From the IMG/VR virus record IMGVR_UViG_3300029309_000176, positions 1 through 32,572 of that record: a DNA stretch of 32,572 nt; one strand, given 5' to 3'. This stretch comes from a virus. This document shows positions 14,858 to 23,732 of the stretch, in pieces (the stretch's first letter is position 1; the number at the start of each line of letters is the position of its first letter). The notes below the pieces were generated by a model. The model was not told where the DNA came from. It worked only from the letters and a program-made list of their open reading frames with translations, and did no database searches. The translations under genes were made by a program, and so were the position numbers.

Positions 14858-17176
14858 ATGGGTAGAGGTGCAGATTTAATAATAAGAATTGCTACACGAG
14901 GCACTAAACTTGCTAAATCACAATTACAGGGAGTTGGAACACAAGGAACTGTTTTAAATAGCCAATTTAAAATGTTAGCAAAAGTTGGTATTGCAGGGCT
15001 TGCAGTTGCTTTCGCAGGCATGGCTAAGGCAGTTTTTGAAGGACTTCAGGCTTTTAAAGAGTTCGACAGTAAAATGACGCAATCTCTTGCAATTATGAAA
15101 ACAACTGTTCATCAGCAAGAGGCGATGAAAAGGGCGGCTCAAGAAGTTGCTATGGAAACAACAATTTCAGCAAATCAAAGTGCTGAAGCCTTCTTTTTCT
15201 TGGCTTCTGCAGGTTTAGACGCAGAACAGTCAATCGCGGCTTTACCACAAGTTGCAAAGTTCGCACAAGCAGGTATGTTCGATATGGCAACTGCAACAGA
15301 CTTAGCAACAGACGCTCAAAGCGCTTTAGGTTTAAGTGTTGATGATAGCCAAAAAAACTTAGATAATTTAACTCGTGTTACTGATGTCTTAGTAAAAGCA
15401 AACACACTTGCAAACGCATCAGTTCAGCAATTTTCAGAAGCACTTACTACAAAGGCAGGTGCGGCTTTAAAGGTTGTAAATAAAGATGTCGAGGAAGGTG
15501 TTGCAGTTCTTGCAGTATTTGCTGATCGTGGTGTAAAAGGTGCAGAGGCAGGAGATAAATTAAATCAAGTTTTAAGAGATATACCAAGAGCAACTGCAAA
15601 AAACAAAGAGGAGTTCGCAAAACTCGGTCTTGAAATGTTCGACGCAGAAGGCAATATGAAAAATGTTGCTGATATTATTGAGCAACTTGACGCAGTTTTG
15701 GGGCCAATGTCAGATGAATTAAAAGCAAGCACACTTGATCAATTAGGTCTTAATCGTGGTGTTGCAGACGCAGTAAAAATTCTTAGTGGATCAACTGAGC
15801 AGATTCGTATGTATGAAGAAGCACTTCGAAACGCTGCAGGGGTGACAGGAGAAATTGCAGATAATCAATTAGACACCTTACAGTCTGAATTAGATATTTT
15901 AAATAATAAATGGCAGATATTTTTATCTAATCTTGGAGAGGAATTTGAGGATCCTGCAAGAGAGGCAGTTGGTTTTCTTGATCGTATATTGTCAAAAGTT
16001 ATTGAATTACAAAATGCAACTGATGAAAGTGATTTAACCCCTTATGTTGGTCAAATCAGAGAAGTGACAACAAATATCGGTGGTGCAGAGGTTGTTGTAA
16101 AAAGACTTGTAAGAATAACTAGAGACTTATCAAACACTCATGATGACGAACGAGACGCAGTTGAAGCTTATAATGCAAGTTTAGAGGATTTAAGACCGAC
16201 ACAAGAGGAAGTAACACAACAAATAGAGGAACAAAATGAAAAAGAAAAAGAACTTGCAAAAACAAGACAGGAACAATCACTTGGGGCTTTACAAAATGTG
16301 TTAAGTGCTTATCAAAAATTACAGGCAATTCAAGATAAAATTGCACAATTACAAGATACAGAACGAGAAAAACAAGAAAAATTAAATAAAGAGCTTACAA
16401 AGAAAAAAGGTATTGAGGCAGAGCTTGAAAAGGCACAACAAGAGCTTGTAAAACAACAGGAATTATCTCAACAAGTCACTTTAGAAGAGGAACTTGCAAT
16501 AATTAAAGCAAATAATGCACTAGAGCAAGCAAAAGAAAAGTTAGACGGAACAAGACAAGCAGAAATAGAGTATGAACTTGCAAAGAAAGAAGTTGAAAAA
16601 GCAACAATTGCAAGCACTTCAGCAACTCGTGATGAGGAAGCGGCTTTACGAGCAGTTGAACAGGCAGAACAAGATTTAATTGATCAAAATGAGCGTGTTA
16701 AAAAAGCTCAAGATGAATTTAGAGAAAGTCAAGAAAAACTTGCAAAAGCAACTGAGGAAAATGTTGAAAACTTGCTTGAAATGGCTATTGCAAAAAAAGA
16801 ACTTGACAAAGCCATATCAGACGCAAATGCTATTGGAGCTTTAGAGGAAGGCCTTAATCAAATGGTTGAAAGTGTTGGTGGAAATCTAAGTGAATTAGCA
16901 AAACAATTTGGAGCAATATTTGATCTTAGTGGTGGAAGTGTAACAATGAAATCACTTACAGAAGGAGCAAAACAAGGTGTTGGTGGCCAAGTATTCCCTG
17001 CAACAGGTGGATCTCCTGTTGTAACAGATCTTGGTGGTGGCCTACAAAAAAGTTCTGCACACAATATTGTAACTGTTAATGTCGGCTCAGCTCTAAGCAC
17101 ACCACAAGAAATTGAAGAAGTAGTCGCTAAAGCACTTCAGGAAGGTGCTAAGCGAGGAATAAATGTGGCTTTTTAA
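14858..17176 (+). CDS. Tape measure protein
   Basis: A 772-residue protein. Residues 40-60 are hydrophobic (VGIAGLAVAFAGMAKAVFEG). Residues about 65-340 match the phage tail tape-measure (TP901-like) domain, with EFDSKMTQSLAIMKTT, METTISANQSAEAFFFLASAGL and AGDKLNQVLRDIPRATAKN. Residues about 430-670 are long coiled coil rich in Glu, Gln, Lys and Ala. It sets tail length by spanning the tube. At the usual 1.5 angstrom per residue this predicts a tail of roughly 115 nm. GAAGG precedes ATG 14858, and the stop overlaps the next ATG. Confidence 0.92.
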   Translation: MGRGADLIIRIATRGTKLAKSQLQGVGTQGTVLNSQFKMLAKVGIAGLAVAFAGMAKAVFEGLQAFKEFDSKMTQSLAIMKTTVHQQEAMKRAAQEVAMETTISANQSAEAFFFLASAGLDAEQSIAALPQVAKFAQAGMFDMATATDLATDAQSALGLSVDDSQKNLDNLTRVTDVLVKANTLANASVQQFSEALTTKAGAALKVVNKDVEEGVAVLAVFADRGVKGAEAGDKLNQVLRDIPRATAKNKEEFAKLGLEMFDAEGNMKNVADIIEQLDAVLGPMSDELKASTLDQLGLNRGVADAVKILSGSTEQIRMYEEALRNAAGVTGEIADNQLDTLQSELDILNNKWQIFLSNLGEEFEDPAREAVGFLDRILSKVIELQNATDESDLTPYVGQIREVTTNIGGAEVVVKRLVRITRDLSNTHDDERDAVEAYNASLEDLRPTQEEVTQQIEEQNEKEKELAKTRQEQSLGALQNVLSAYQKLQAIQDKIAQLQDTEREKQEKLNKELTKKKGIEAELEKAQQELVKQQELSQQVTLEEELAIIKANNALEQAKEKLDGTRQAEIEYELAKKEVEKATIASTSATRDEEAALRAVEQAEQDLIDQNERVKKAQDEFRESQEKLAKATEENVENLLEMAIAKKELDKAISDANAIGALEEGLNQMVESVGGNLSELAKQFGAIFDLSGGSVTMKSLTEGAKQGVGGQVFPATGGSPVVTDLGGGLQKSSAHNIVTVNVGSALSTPQEIEEVVAKALQEGAKRGINVAF

Positions 17177-18438
17177 TGAGTATATCCTTTGATAGTAATG
17201 TAGATATAACTGTTGAAATTGGTTTTGACAGTGATCCCTTTGATAATTCAATAAGTTTCACTGATGTCAGCCAATATGTAAGACAATTTAACACTTTACG
17301 AGGCAGGCAAAATGAATTAGGACAGTTCGTTGGTGGTCGAGCAAATATATTATTATCAAATGCAGATAACAGATTTAATCCAAATAATACCTCATCTCCA
17401 TATTTTGACACGACAAATAATATTACAAAAATACAACCTTATAAAGTTGTAAGAATAACTGCAGAACATGACGGAACTTCCTATCCAATTTTTCGTGGTT
17501 TTCTTGACACAGTTCCTGTTCAATATCCTGCACTTGGAGCTGATAGCACAGTTCAATTTAACTGTGTTGATGCTTTTAAAATATTTAATGCTCAAAATTT
17601 TGACAGTTCAGGTTGGAGATTAGGTAGAGCAGGTTTTAGTGAATTGGAATTAACAACAATTTTAAGCTATACAGATATACAGGAATTAAGTTCAGAAAGA
17701 GTAACAAGATTATTAAATTTAATTCAGTTCCCAAGTTCATTAAGAGATATTCAAACAGGTACAAATCAAGTTCAAAGTCAATCAAATCAAAATATATTAA
17801 CTGCACTTAGAGCGTGCGAACTTGCAGAAAACGCACAATTTTTTATGAGTAAAGATGGTAAAGCAACTTTTAGAAATAGAGATTACAGACTTTCAAATTC
17901 AAAAGCAACAACAGTACAAGCAACTTTTAGTAATGACGGATCAAACTTACCATATAAAAATGTTGTTACAAGTTTTGATTTAAACGAAGTTATAAATGTT
18001 TATGAGTGGTCAAGAAGAAATGGATCAACACAATTTACTTCTGATACTGAAAGTGTTTTAAAATACAGGCCAATATCAAGTTCGCAGACAACAATTAATG
18101 TGAGTGACGCAGATGTTTTAAGCTTAATAGAACAAAAAATTGCAGAAACTTCTATACCTATTGTTCGTATTGATCAACTTGTTGTTGATCCAAGACAAAA
18201 CACAAGTATATGGCCACAAGCACTTGGTTTAGAATTTGGAGATAGAATATCTGTAAAAATAGTAAATCCCGATAATTCAAGTTATACTGATGAGTTGTGG
18301 GTAGAAAGTATCAGCCACAATGTAAATGCAAGTCAGCAAAGTTGGGAGTGGGTTTTAACATTATCTCCTGCAAGTTCGAGTGCATGGATACTTGGTTCTG
18401 CTAGACTTGGAATTGGTACAAGATTTGCGTATAGTTAA
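17176..18438 (+). CDS. Tail tip/baseplate protein
   Basis: A 420-residue beta-rich protein directly after the tape-measure gene, where distal tail or hub proteins occur. The start (DITVEIGFDSDPF, then DVSQYVRQFNTLRGRQNELGQFVGGRANILLSNADNRFNP) is a common opening in siphoviral minor tail proteins of uncultured and actinobacterial phages. The end has VDPRQNTSIWPQALGLEFGDRISVKI and a beta domain. It likely links the tape measure end to fibres. The exact role (Dit, Tal or hub) cannot be decided. Confidence 0.7.
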   Translation: MSISFDSNVDITVEIGFDSDPFDNSISFTDVSQYVRQFNTLRGRQNELGQFVGGRANILLSNADNRFNPNNTSSPYFDTTNNITKIQPYKVVRITAEHDGTSYPIFRGFLDTVPVQYPALGADSTVQFNCVDAFKIFNAQNFDSSGWRLGRAGFSELELTTILSYTDIQELSSERVTRLLNLIQFPSSLRDIQTGTNQVQSQSNQNILTALRACELAENAQFFMSKDGKATFRNRDYRLSNSKATTVQATFSNDGSNLPYKNVVTSFDLNEVINVYEWSRRNGSTQFTSDTESVLKYRPISSSQTTINVSDADVLSLIEQKIAETSIPIVRIDQLVVDPRQNTSIWPQALGLEFGDRISVKIVNPDNSSYTDELWVESISHNVNASQQSWEWVLTLSPASSSAWILGSARLGIGTRFAYS

Positions 18439-18456
18439 TATAAAGGAGATTTAAAC

Positions 18457-19167
18457 ATGGCAGGAGCAGGTTGGAAGTCATATAGCACAGGAGATTTAAT
18501 TAGTGCAACTGAATTTCAGACTTTTATACAAGATCAAGTTGTTCAGGTATATGCAGACGCAAGTGCGAGAGATACTGCTTTGGGAACAAATGACGCAGAA
18601 GGCATGTTTTGTTTTCTTAAAGACAGTAATACACTTCAATTTTATGACGGATCTGCTTGGGTAAATTTTATTGGCGAAGGAGATATTACAGGAGTTACTG
18701 CAGGAACAAACCTTTCAGGTGGAGGTGCTTCAGGAGCAGTTACTTTAAATCTATCTATTGATGCAGAAGTAGATTTTAATGATCAAACTGCTAAAGAAAT
18801 TATTTTAAAAGATTATTCTGAAACTGATCAAGCGTTATCAAGTTCAAGTAATGCCTTAGCTATAAATTTAGCAAATGGAAATACAGGTTCAATTACTTTA
18901 ACTGAAAATATTACAGATATTGACTTTACAAATGTGCCTTCAAATGGTGTTTCAACTTTTACTTTACAAATAACGCAACACGCTTCAAGCTCAAAAACAG
19001 TTGCAATAAATCAAATTACAGTTAATGGTGGTGGCCATGTGACAGGAAAAACTGCAGGTGGTGGTGGATATACTGTTTCGTCAGGTGCTAACGCAATTGA
19101 CTTGATTACATTTTTATTTTTAGACGCAGGAACTCCATTAATAAACGCATTACAAGAATTTAGTTAG
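18457..19167 (+). CDS. Tail fibre-like protein
   Basis: A 236-residue protein. The N-terminal part (ASARDTALGTNDAEGMFCFLKDSNTLQFYDGSAWV) is a module often placed at the base of phage fibres. It is followed by a Gly/Thr-rich beta region (GDITGVTAGTNLSGGGASG) and a C-terminal jelly-roll-like segment. Such proteins form trimers that contact host surface structures. AAAGGAGA precedes ATG 18457. The preceding gene codes for the tail tip, and three fibre-like paralogues follow. Confidence 0.7.
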   Translation: MAGAGWKSYSTGDLISATEFQTFIQDQVVQVYADASARDTALGTNDAEGMFCFLKDSNTLQFYDGSAWVNFIGEGDITGVTAGTNLSGGGASGAVTLNLSIDAEVDFNDQTAKEIILKDYSETDQALSSSSNALAINLANGNTGSITLTENITDIDFTNVPSNGVSTFTLQITQHASSSKTVAINQITVNGGGHVTGKTAGGGGYTVSSGANAIDLITFLFLDAGTPLINALQEFS

Positions 19168-19176
19168 GAGTTCAAT

Positions 19177-19752
19177 ATGCCTTTAGGTGCAGCTAGATTT
19201 GGTCTAAGCGGAAGTGGCGTTCAAGATCTTGTATTAATACAAAGTCAGACACCAAGTGCAGTTGCAAACATAGATTTTACTAGCATTGATGAAAGTAAAT
19301 ACAATATACACTTTGTAACTTATACTCTTAAACCTGCAACAGATAACGCTACTTTAGGTTGTAGATTTATAGAAGGTGGAACTGTTGAAAGTAGTAGCGT
19401 TTATAAAGAAGGACATTTTGAAATATTATCGCAGGGTAATAATGAAGATAGTAACGCACAAATACATTACAGAAGTACAAGTCGTGATCATATTAGAGTT
19501 GGCGAAAATACAGGTAATTCAACAGGCGAGGGTGGAAGTGGTTATTTTTACATATACAATGCAGGAGATAGCAACATATTTACTTCACTAACTTGTCATA
19601 ATGCAGGACTAAATAATAGTAATAATTTGTTAAAAGCACATGGTGGTGGAACTATGAATCAAAAAAGCACAGTTGATGGATTTAGAATATTTGATAAGAA
19701 TAATGGTGGTAATCTAACAGGTAAGATTTCTTTATATGGGGTTACTTTATGA
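19177..19752 (+). CDS. Fibre/receptor-binding-like protein, paralogue 1
   Basis: A 191-residue beta-rich protein. With the next two genes it shares a pattern: an N-terminal strand block, a middle with Asn, Ser and Gly, and an ending in STVDGFRIFDKNN...TGKISLYGVTL. Marine phage tail-fibre tips often end in a K-I/V-x-L-Y-G-x motif. TTAGGAG precedes ATG 19177. The stop overlaps the next start by 4 bases. Together with its paralogues it may give several receptor specificities. Confidence 0.65.
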   Translation: MPLGAARFGLSGSGVQDLVLIQSQTPSAVANIDFTSIDESKYNIHFVTYTLKPATDNATLGCRFIEGGTVESSSVYKEGHFEILSQGNNEDSNAQIHYRSTSRDHIRVGENTGNSTGEGGSGYFYIYNAGDSNIFTSLTCHNAGLNNSNNLLKAHGGGTMNQKSTVDGFRIFDKNNGGNLTGKISLYGVTL

Positions 19753-20270
19753 GCGTAAAAAAAATAAAATCAGTTGAATTAACAACAGGTGTTCAATCTA
19801 TGCAAATAGATGACATATTTTCTAATGATTTTACTTTATATAAGATAGTTGGCGTTGGAATAGTTGGACAAAACTCAACTGATACTGCTACAAATATAAG
19901 ATTAGTAAAAGCGTCTGACGGTAGCGTTGAGAGCGGAAGTATTTATGAGTATGCAATATATAACTTAAAAGCCGATTCAAGTTTTTCTGATAGTGAAACA
20001 ACAAGCGATACTCGGTGGTTTAACACTTTTGGTGGCTCAGATGATAGTGGCAGGGCAGGTAATGGGGTTGTGTATGTTGGCAATCCATTTCAAGCGTTTT
20101 CATCTGCTTGTATTTGGGAAGCAACAGAATATAATTCAGACAATCACAGGTCAAGGTGGGGTATTGGTAGAATACAAAATACAACTTCTTATGACGGTAT
20201 TGTGGTTGATATGAACGAGAGTGCAAGTAGAATTGGTGGTGGGAAACTTGTGGTGTATGGAATATTATGA
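19749..20270 (+). CDS. Fibre/receptor-binding-like protein, paralogue 2
   Basis: A 173-residue protein of the same type as its neighbours. It begins with a different strand block (IKSVELTTGVQSMQIDDIF) but shares the ending TTSYDGIVVDMNESA...GGKLVVYGIL. Overlaps on both sides (TTATGAG and ATTATGAG) imply coupled translation in fixed ratio. The sequence is more diverged than its neighbours, as expected for host-recognition proteins. Confidence 0.62.
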   Translation: MSVKKIKSVELTTGVQSMQIDDIFSNDFTLYKIVGVGIVGQNSTDTATNIRLVKASDGSVESGSIYEYAIYNLKADSSFSDSETTSDTRWFNTFGGSDDSGRAGNGVVYVGNPFQAFSSACIWEATEYNSDNHRSRWGIGRIQNTTSYDGIVVDMNESASRIGGGKLVVYGIL

Positions 20271-20800
20271 GTAGTTTTGTTGAACTAAGTACGGCAACTG
20301 CTAGTAATAGTGGCTCTGTTACATTAACAGGAATAACAAGCGATTACAATGTTGCAGTTTTATTCTATTCTGATGTAGTTCCTGCAACAGACGGGGCAGA
20401 TTTAACAGGTAGATTTACGCAAAGTGGAAGTGCAAATTCAAACAGTAACTATGTTAGTGGAATTGCTTACGCAAGAAGTGATAGGTCTTTTATTTCGAAT
20501 TCAGGCGATAACTTAGGATTAGCAGGTAGAAGTTCTTTTAGTATGTCAGGCTCAACAGATAATTCAAGCACTTCAGGACATATTGGGGTTGCTTATATAT
20601 ATTCAGCAAATAATAGTAGCGATAATACTTATTTGGTTATGTATAACAATTATCTTTCTTCAGGAGGAACTCAAATAATGTTGGGACAATTTGAGGGAGC
20701 AATTTTAAAAGAACAAACAACTGTTGACGGAATAACTATTTTTATGGATACAGGAAACATTACAAAAGGTAATTTTGTTTTATATGGCTTAAAACAATAA
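20267..20800 (+). CDS. Fibre/receptor-binding-like protein, paralogue 3
   Basis: A 177-residue Ser/Asn/Gly-rich beta protein that ends TTVDGITIFMDTGNITKGNFVLYGLKQ, in parallel with the two proteins before it. Start overlaps the preceding stop. It is the last of the three tandem paralogues, followed by a 29-base gap. A receptor-binding or tail-tip decoration role is inferred from composition and position only. Confidence 0.62.
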   Translation: MSSFVELSTATASNSGSVTLTGITSDYNVAVLFYSDVVPATDGADLTGRFTQSGSANSNSNYVSGIAYARSDRSFISNSGDNLGLAGRSSFSMSGSTDNSSTSGHIGVAYIYSANNSSDNTYLVMYNNYLSSGGTQIMLGQFEGAILKEQTTVDGITIFMDTGNITKGNFVLYGLKQ

Positions 20801-20829
20801 CTTAGAAAATAATATGATAGGATAAAACA

Positions 20830-21132
20830 ATGGCAACAAAAGAACAACTACAAACATTAGCAGATCAAGAAATTGAGGACGCTAAACCTATTAACAAGTC
20901 AGTTAATGGTATTGTGTCAGAATTTTCAGATGAAGATTACGCACAAGCAAAAACTGATTTAGGTAATAAAAAGTGGAACGACCAACAATTTGGTTATATT
21001 GAAGCAAGACAAGAAGCATATTTACCAATTGCAGAACAATTAGATATGCAATATTGGGATAGTGTTAATGGCACTACTAATTGGGCAGACCATATAGCAG
21101 AAGTTAAATCTGCTAATCCCAAGCCAGAATAA
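20830..21132 (+). CDS. Small tail-associated protein
   Basis: A 100-residue acidic protein. The C-terminal half, YIEARQEAYLPIAEQLDMQYWDSVNGTTNWADHI, is a short module found after tail-fibre genes in many marine phages (often RQxxYPSIGEQLDMxYWD). Its function is not known to me; a fibre assembly or attachment role is possible. The stop overlaps the start of the next gene, which ties it to the lysis set. Confidence 0.65.
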   Translation: MATKEQLQTLADQEIEDAKPINKSVNGIVSEFSDEDYAQAKTDLGNKKWNDQQFGYIEARQEAYLPIAEQLDMQYWDSVNGTTNWADHIAEVKSANPKPE

Positions 21133-21731
21133 TGGAACTAAAACTTTATAGAATATCTAGTCAAAAAGATAGTACAAATGGAATTCTTTATATAAATAAC
21201 GAATTCGCTTGTTATACATTAGAGGACGAACAAAGAAAAATAAAAGTAAAACACGAAACTGCAATTCCACTTGGTATTTATGAAATTGAATTTAGAAAAG
21301 TTGGTGGGTTTCACAGTCGATATTTGAAAAGATATGGGGCTGATTTTCATAAAGGCATGCTTGAATTACAAGATGTGCCTAACTTTGAGTATATTTTGAT
21401 CCATACAGGAAATACAGATGAACATACTTCAGGTTGTATTTTAGTAATGGATAATCAAGAAAATAATCTTTTAATAAAAGATGGTTTTGGTGGAAAAAGT
21501 CGTCAAGCTTATGAAAGAATTTACCCAAAAATTGCTTCTGCACTAATAAATAATGAAAAAGTCACAATTGAAATTGTTGATTTTTTGGAGTTAGAAAAAG
21601 GCTTAAATGGAGTTAGTGATATAAAAACAGATGAAGTTTTTAATGCAGAAAAAATACAAAAAAAATTATCAGCGATTAATAGCGAACTGCAACTTCTTAA
21701 TGCTAAACTTGATAATAAGCGAATAATATAG
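21132..21731 (+). CDS. DUF5675-like protein, possible cell-wall enzyme
   Basis: A 199-residue protein. Residues 10-145 resemble DUF5675: FACYTLEDEQRKIKVKHETAIPLGIYEIEFR, then YILIHTGNTDEHTSGCILVMD. The arrangement of His in IHTGN and Cys in HTSGC recalls the catalytic His and Ser/Thr-x-Gly-Cys motif of L,D-transpeptidase folds. Residues about 165-199 form a coiled coil (AEKIQKKLSAINSELQLLNAKL). It lies directly before the holin, so a role in cell-wall cutting or remodelling at lysis is reasonable but unproved. Confidence 0.6.
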   Translation: MELKLYRISSQKDSTNGILYINNEFACYTLEDEQRKIKVKHETAIPLGIYEIEFRKVGGFHSRYLKRYGADFHKGMLELQDVPNFEYILIHTGNTDEHTSGCILVMDNQENNLLIKDGFGGKSRQAYERIYPKIASALINNEKVTIEIVDFLELEKGLNGVSDIKTDEVFNAEKIQKKLSAINSELQLLNAKLDNKRII

Positions 21732-21738
21732 GAGGTTT

Positions 21739-21858
21739 TTGGAGATCCCATGTCCTCTTTGCAAACACACCCTTATTTATGATCGAAACACTTGGAGGTG
21801 TTTAAATCGTAAATGTAAAAAATTTAATATAATACAGATTGGAATTGATAATGGCTAA
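21739..21858 (+). CDS. Zinc-ribbon mini-protein (39 aa), TTG start
   Basis: A frame from TTG 21739 to TAA 21856 codes for 39 residues with CPLC at residues 5-8 and CLNRKC at 20-25, a clear Cys4 zinc ribbon. AGGAGG lies three bases before the TTG, closer than usual, so the start is uncertain. It overlaps the holin start by 8 bases. The Cys spacing makes chance coding unlikely. Confidence 0.5.
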   Translation: MEIPCPLCKHTLIYDRNTWRCLNRKCKKFNIIQIGIDNG

Positions 21859-22069
21859 GAAAAATTGGAAGGCATATTGGAAATTTATGGTGGCAAAGGC
21901 TTTTAGAACAGGCCTTCAATCAGCAATATCTTTATGGCTTGCAAACTCAACAGGAATAATTGACGCAGAAATCTTGCAATTAATTGGAGTTGCGTTTTTA
22001 ACTTCTTTTATAACAGTAATTCAACACGCTTTGGAACAATACAAGCCGAAAGCGAATTTTGACGACTAA
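21851..22069 (+). CDS. Holin-like protein
   Basis: A 72-residue protein from ATG 21851 (an upstream in-frame TTG at 21839 lacks a suitable site). A basic N-terminus (KKNWKAYWKF) is followed by two hydrophobic helices, about 17-36 and 41-58 (IGVAFLTSFITVIQHAL), and a charged C-terminus. Size, topology and position next to lysis genes fit a class II type holin, which would permeabilise the inner membrane. The stop overlaps the next ATG. Confidence 0.7.
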   Translation: MAKKNWKAYWKFMVAKAFRTGLQSAISLWLANSTGIIDAEILQLIGVAFLTSFITVIQHALEQYKPKANFDD

Positions 22070-22281
22070 TGGAAGCAAAAGTTAATTTAGGACAAATCCT
22101 TCAGGGTGGTTTAGCGGCTTTAGTTGGTTGGTTGTTTAAGACTGTAAATGATATGCAACAGGAAGTAGCAACTTTAAAAGCACAAGTAAATGCTTATCAA
22201 GAAAGTATCGCAGGTTTTAATCAAAATCTTATTGTCATTGAGGAAGTAATTAGAGAAATTCTATTCAAAGTCGGTGGATAG
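22069..22281 (+). CDS. Small membrane/coiled-coil protein in lysis module
   Basis: A 70-residue protein with an N-terminal hydrophobic helix (about residues 7-25, LGQILQGGLAALVGWLFKTV) and a C-terminal coiled coil (MQQEVATLKAQVNAYQ). Coupled to the holin by TAATGG. It may be a second holin, an antiholin or a spanin-like helper. The stop overlaps a GTG micro-ORF. Confidence 0.6.
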   Translation: MEAKVNLGQILQGGLAALVGWLFKTVNDMQQEVATLKAQVNAYQESIAGFNQNLIVIEEVIREILFKVGG

Positions 22282-22343
22282 TGTGTAAATGCACGATCCT
22301 TTGTTGTGGCTGTAAAAAACACTGTAGCAATTATGGCAAATGA
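22281..22343 (+). CDS. 20-residue Cys-rich micro-ORF
   Basis: GTG 22281 overlaps the preceding stop (TAGTG) behind GGTGG. The 20-residue product has six Cys in the order CxC, CCxC, C and several Lys. Its end overlaps the next gene, whose ATG 22333 has no ribosome site, so this ORF could carry ribosomes to it. Six Cys in 20 residues is unusual for chance sequence in AT-rich DNA. Confidence 0.4.
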   Translation: MCKCTILCCGCKKHCSNYGK

Positions 22344-22515
22344 AAATTTTACACAAAAAGAAATGATAAAAGTTGTAATGGCTGATATTGAAAAAATCTT
22401 TGAAAAACTTGATCAAATACAAAAAGATTTAGCAACAAGACCAACAAGACAAGAGATTTATGGTTGGATAATTGCAGGAATATCAGTTGCTACTTTAATT
22501 ACTGTTTTAATGTAA
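22333..22515 (+). CDS. XhlA-like coiled-coil protein with C-terminal membrane anchor
   Basis: A 60-residue protein from ATG 22333. A helical region (KVVMADIEKIFEKLDQIQKDLATRPTRQEI) is followed by one C-terminal membrane span (WIIAGISVATLITVLM). This is the layout of XhlA-type haemolysin proteins that assist holins. I rejected the GTG at 22306 because no ribosome site serves it. It probably depends on coupling from the micro-ORF at 22281. A short AT-rich inverted repeat follows at 22527-22543. Confidence 0.6.
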   Translation: MANENFTQKEMIKVVMADIEKIFEKLDQIQKDLATRPTRQEIYGWIIAGISVATLITVLM

Positions 22516-22526
22516 ATTTTAAGATT

Positions 22527-22543
22527 TTTATTAAAAATCCTTT
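22527..22543. other. AT-rich palindrome after lysis genes
   Basis: GATTTTTATTAAAAATC is a perfect 17-base palindrome around a central T, 11 bases after the XhlA-like stop. It could form a 7-bp stem and may act as a weak terminator on either strand. There is no long T-run beyond the stem. Confidence 0.4.
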
Positions 22544-22555
22544 AAACTGAACTTA

Positions 22556-23731
22556 ATGACAAAAACACCAAAATCAGATTGGGGTAATAATTTCTATAAA
22601 TCAGGGTGGCAACCTTCAATTGAGGTAAATGAACAAACAGGAAAAGGAGAAATTACACATGTAAGTAATGATCCTAATTATTCTGACAAATATGATCAAA
22701 TATTAAGAACTTGGGGATATGATCCAAAAATATATGAAATTGAAGGTGCAGTAAGGACTTCATCGTGGGAAGTTCAGTTGAAAGGTGGGAGAACAGAAAC
22801 TTTTTATGCGTTTAAAGGAATTGTAAAGAAAAAAAATCCACGACACGATAAATATGTGGCCGAGTTGCTTAAACATACACGAAAAAAACTACCTTTAAAA
22901 GAAAAAACACTTGGAGGAGATACTGCCTTTATGTTTTTTATGGCTGATTGGCAAATTGGAAAAAAAGACTTTGGTGTAGAAAACACAATAAATAGATACG
23001 ATATTGCACTTCAAGACGGGATTAATAGAATTAGGGAACTTACTTCGCAGAAAATTTTAATAGATGAGATATATTTGGTTGGATTAGGAGATCTTACAGA
23101 AAATTGTACAAACGCATTTTTCGATAGCCAACCTTTTTCAGTCGAATTGTCACTAATTGAGCAATATGCACTTGCTAGAAGTATGATTATGAAAACAATT
23201 GACACATTTTTACCTTATGCAGATAATATAATTCTTGCAGGAATACCGGGCAACCACGGAGAAATGTCTAGAAGCTCAAAAGGGCAGGTTTTTACAAACA
23301 GACTTGATAATAGTGACATTATGCACTTTGAAATATGTAAAGAAATTATGGACGCAAATCCTGAAAGATATAAAAAAGTTAAGGTAAAAATACCTGATAA
23401 TTTTCATCAAGTTTTAGAAATAAAAGGTAAAAAAGTTGCTTGGACACATGGACACATGACAGGAAATTCAGGATCAAATCCTGAAGTAAAGATTGAAAAT
23501 TGGTGGAAGGGACAAATGTATGGTTTTCTACCTTCAGGAAGTGCTGAAATTCTTGTTACAGGTCATTATCACCATTTTAGAGCAAAATATCAGGGAGATA
23601 GAGCATGGTTTCAAGCACCTTCTCTTGATCGGAGCATAGATTTTACTGAAAGAACAGGATTATGGAGCCACCCTGCAGTTCTTAGCTTTACAATCAATGA
23701 AAAAGGTTGGGATAATCTTAAACTTCTTTAA
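22556..23731 (+). CDS. Calcineurin-like metallophosphoesterase
   Basis: A 391-residue protein. Metal-binding motifs appear in family order: ADWQ (D131, with Gln in place of the usual His at 133), GLGDLTEN (D179), GNHGE (about 235-239), THGHM and GHYHH near residues 302-345. These proteins use two metal ions to cleave phosphoesters, and phage members include nucleases. The first 110 residues are an N-terminal domain without known motif. It may process DNA or RNA. No obvious ribosome site precedes ATG 22556. Confidence 0.8.
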   Translation: MTKTPKSDWGNNFYKSGWQPSIEVNEQTGKGEITHVSNDPNYSDKYDQILRTWGYDPKIYEIEGAVRTSSWEVQLKGGRTETFYAFKGIVKKKNPRHDKYVAELLKHTRKKLPLKEKTLGGDTAFMFFMADWQIGKKDFGVENTINRYDIALQDGINRIRELTSQKILIDEIYLVGLGDLTENCTNAFFDSQPFSVELSLIEQYALARSMIMKTIDTFLPYADNIILAGIPGNHGEMSRSSKGQVFTNRLDNSDIMHFEICKEIMDANPERYKKVKVKIPDNFHQVLEIKGKKVAWTHGHMTGNSGSNPEVKIENWWKGQMYGFLPSGSAEILVTGHYHHFRAKYQGDRAWFQAPSLDRSIDFTERTGLWSHPAVLSFTINEKGWDNLKLL

Positions 23732-23732
23732 C

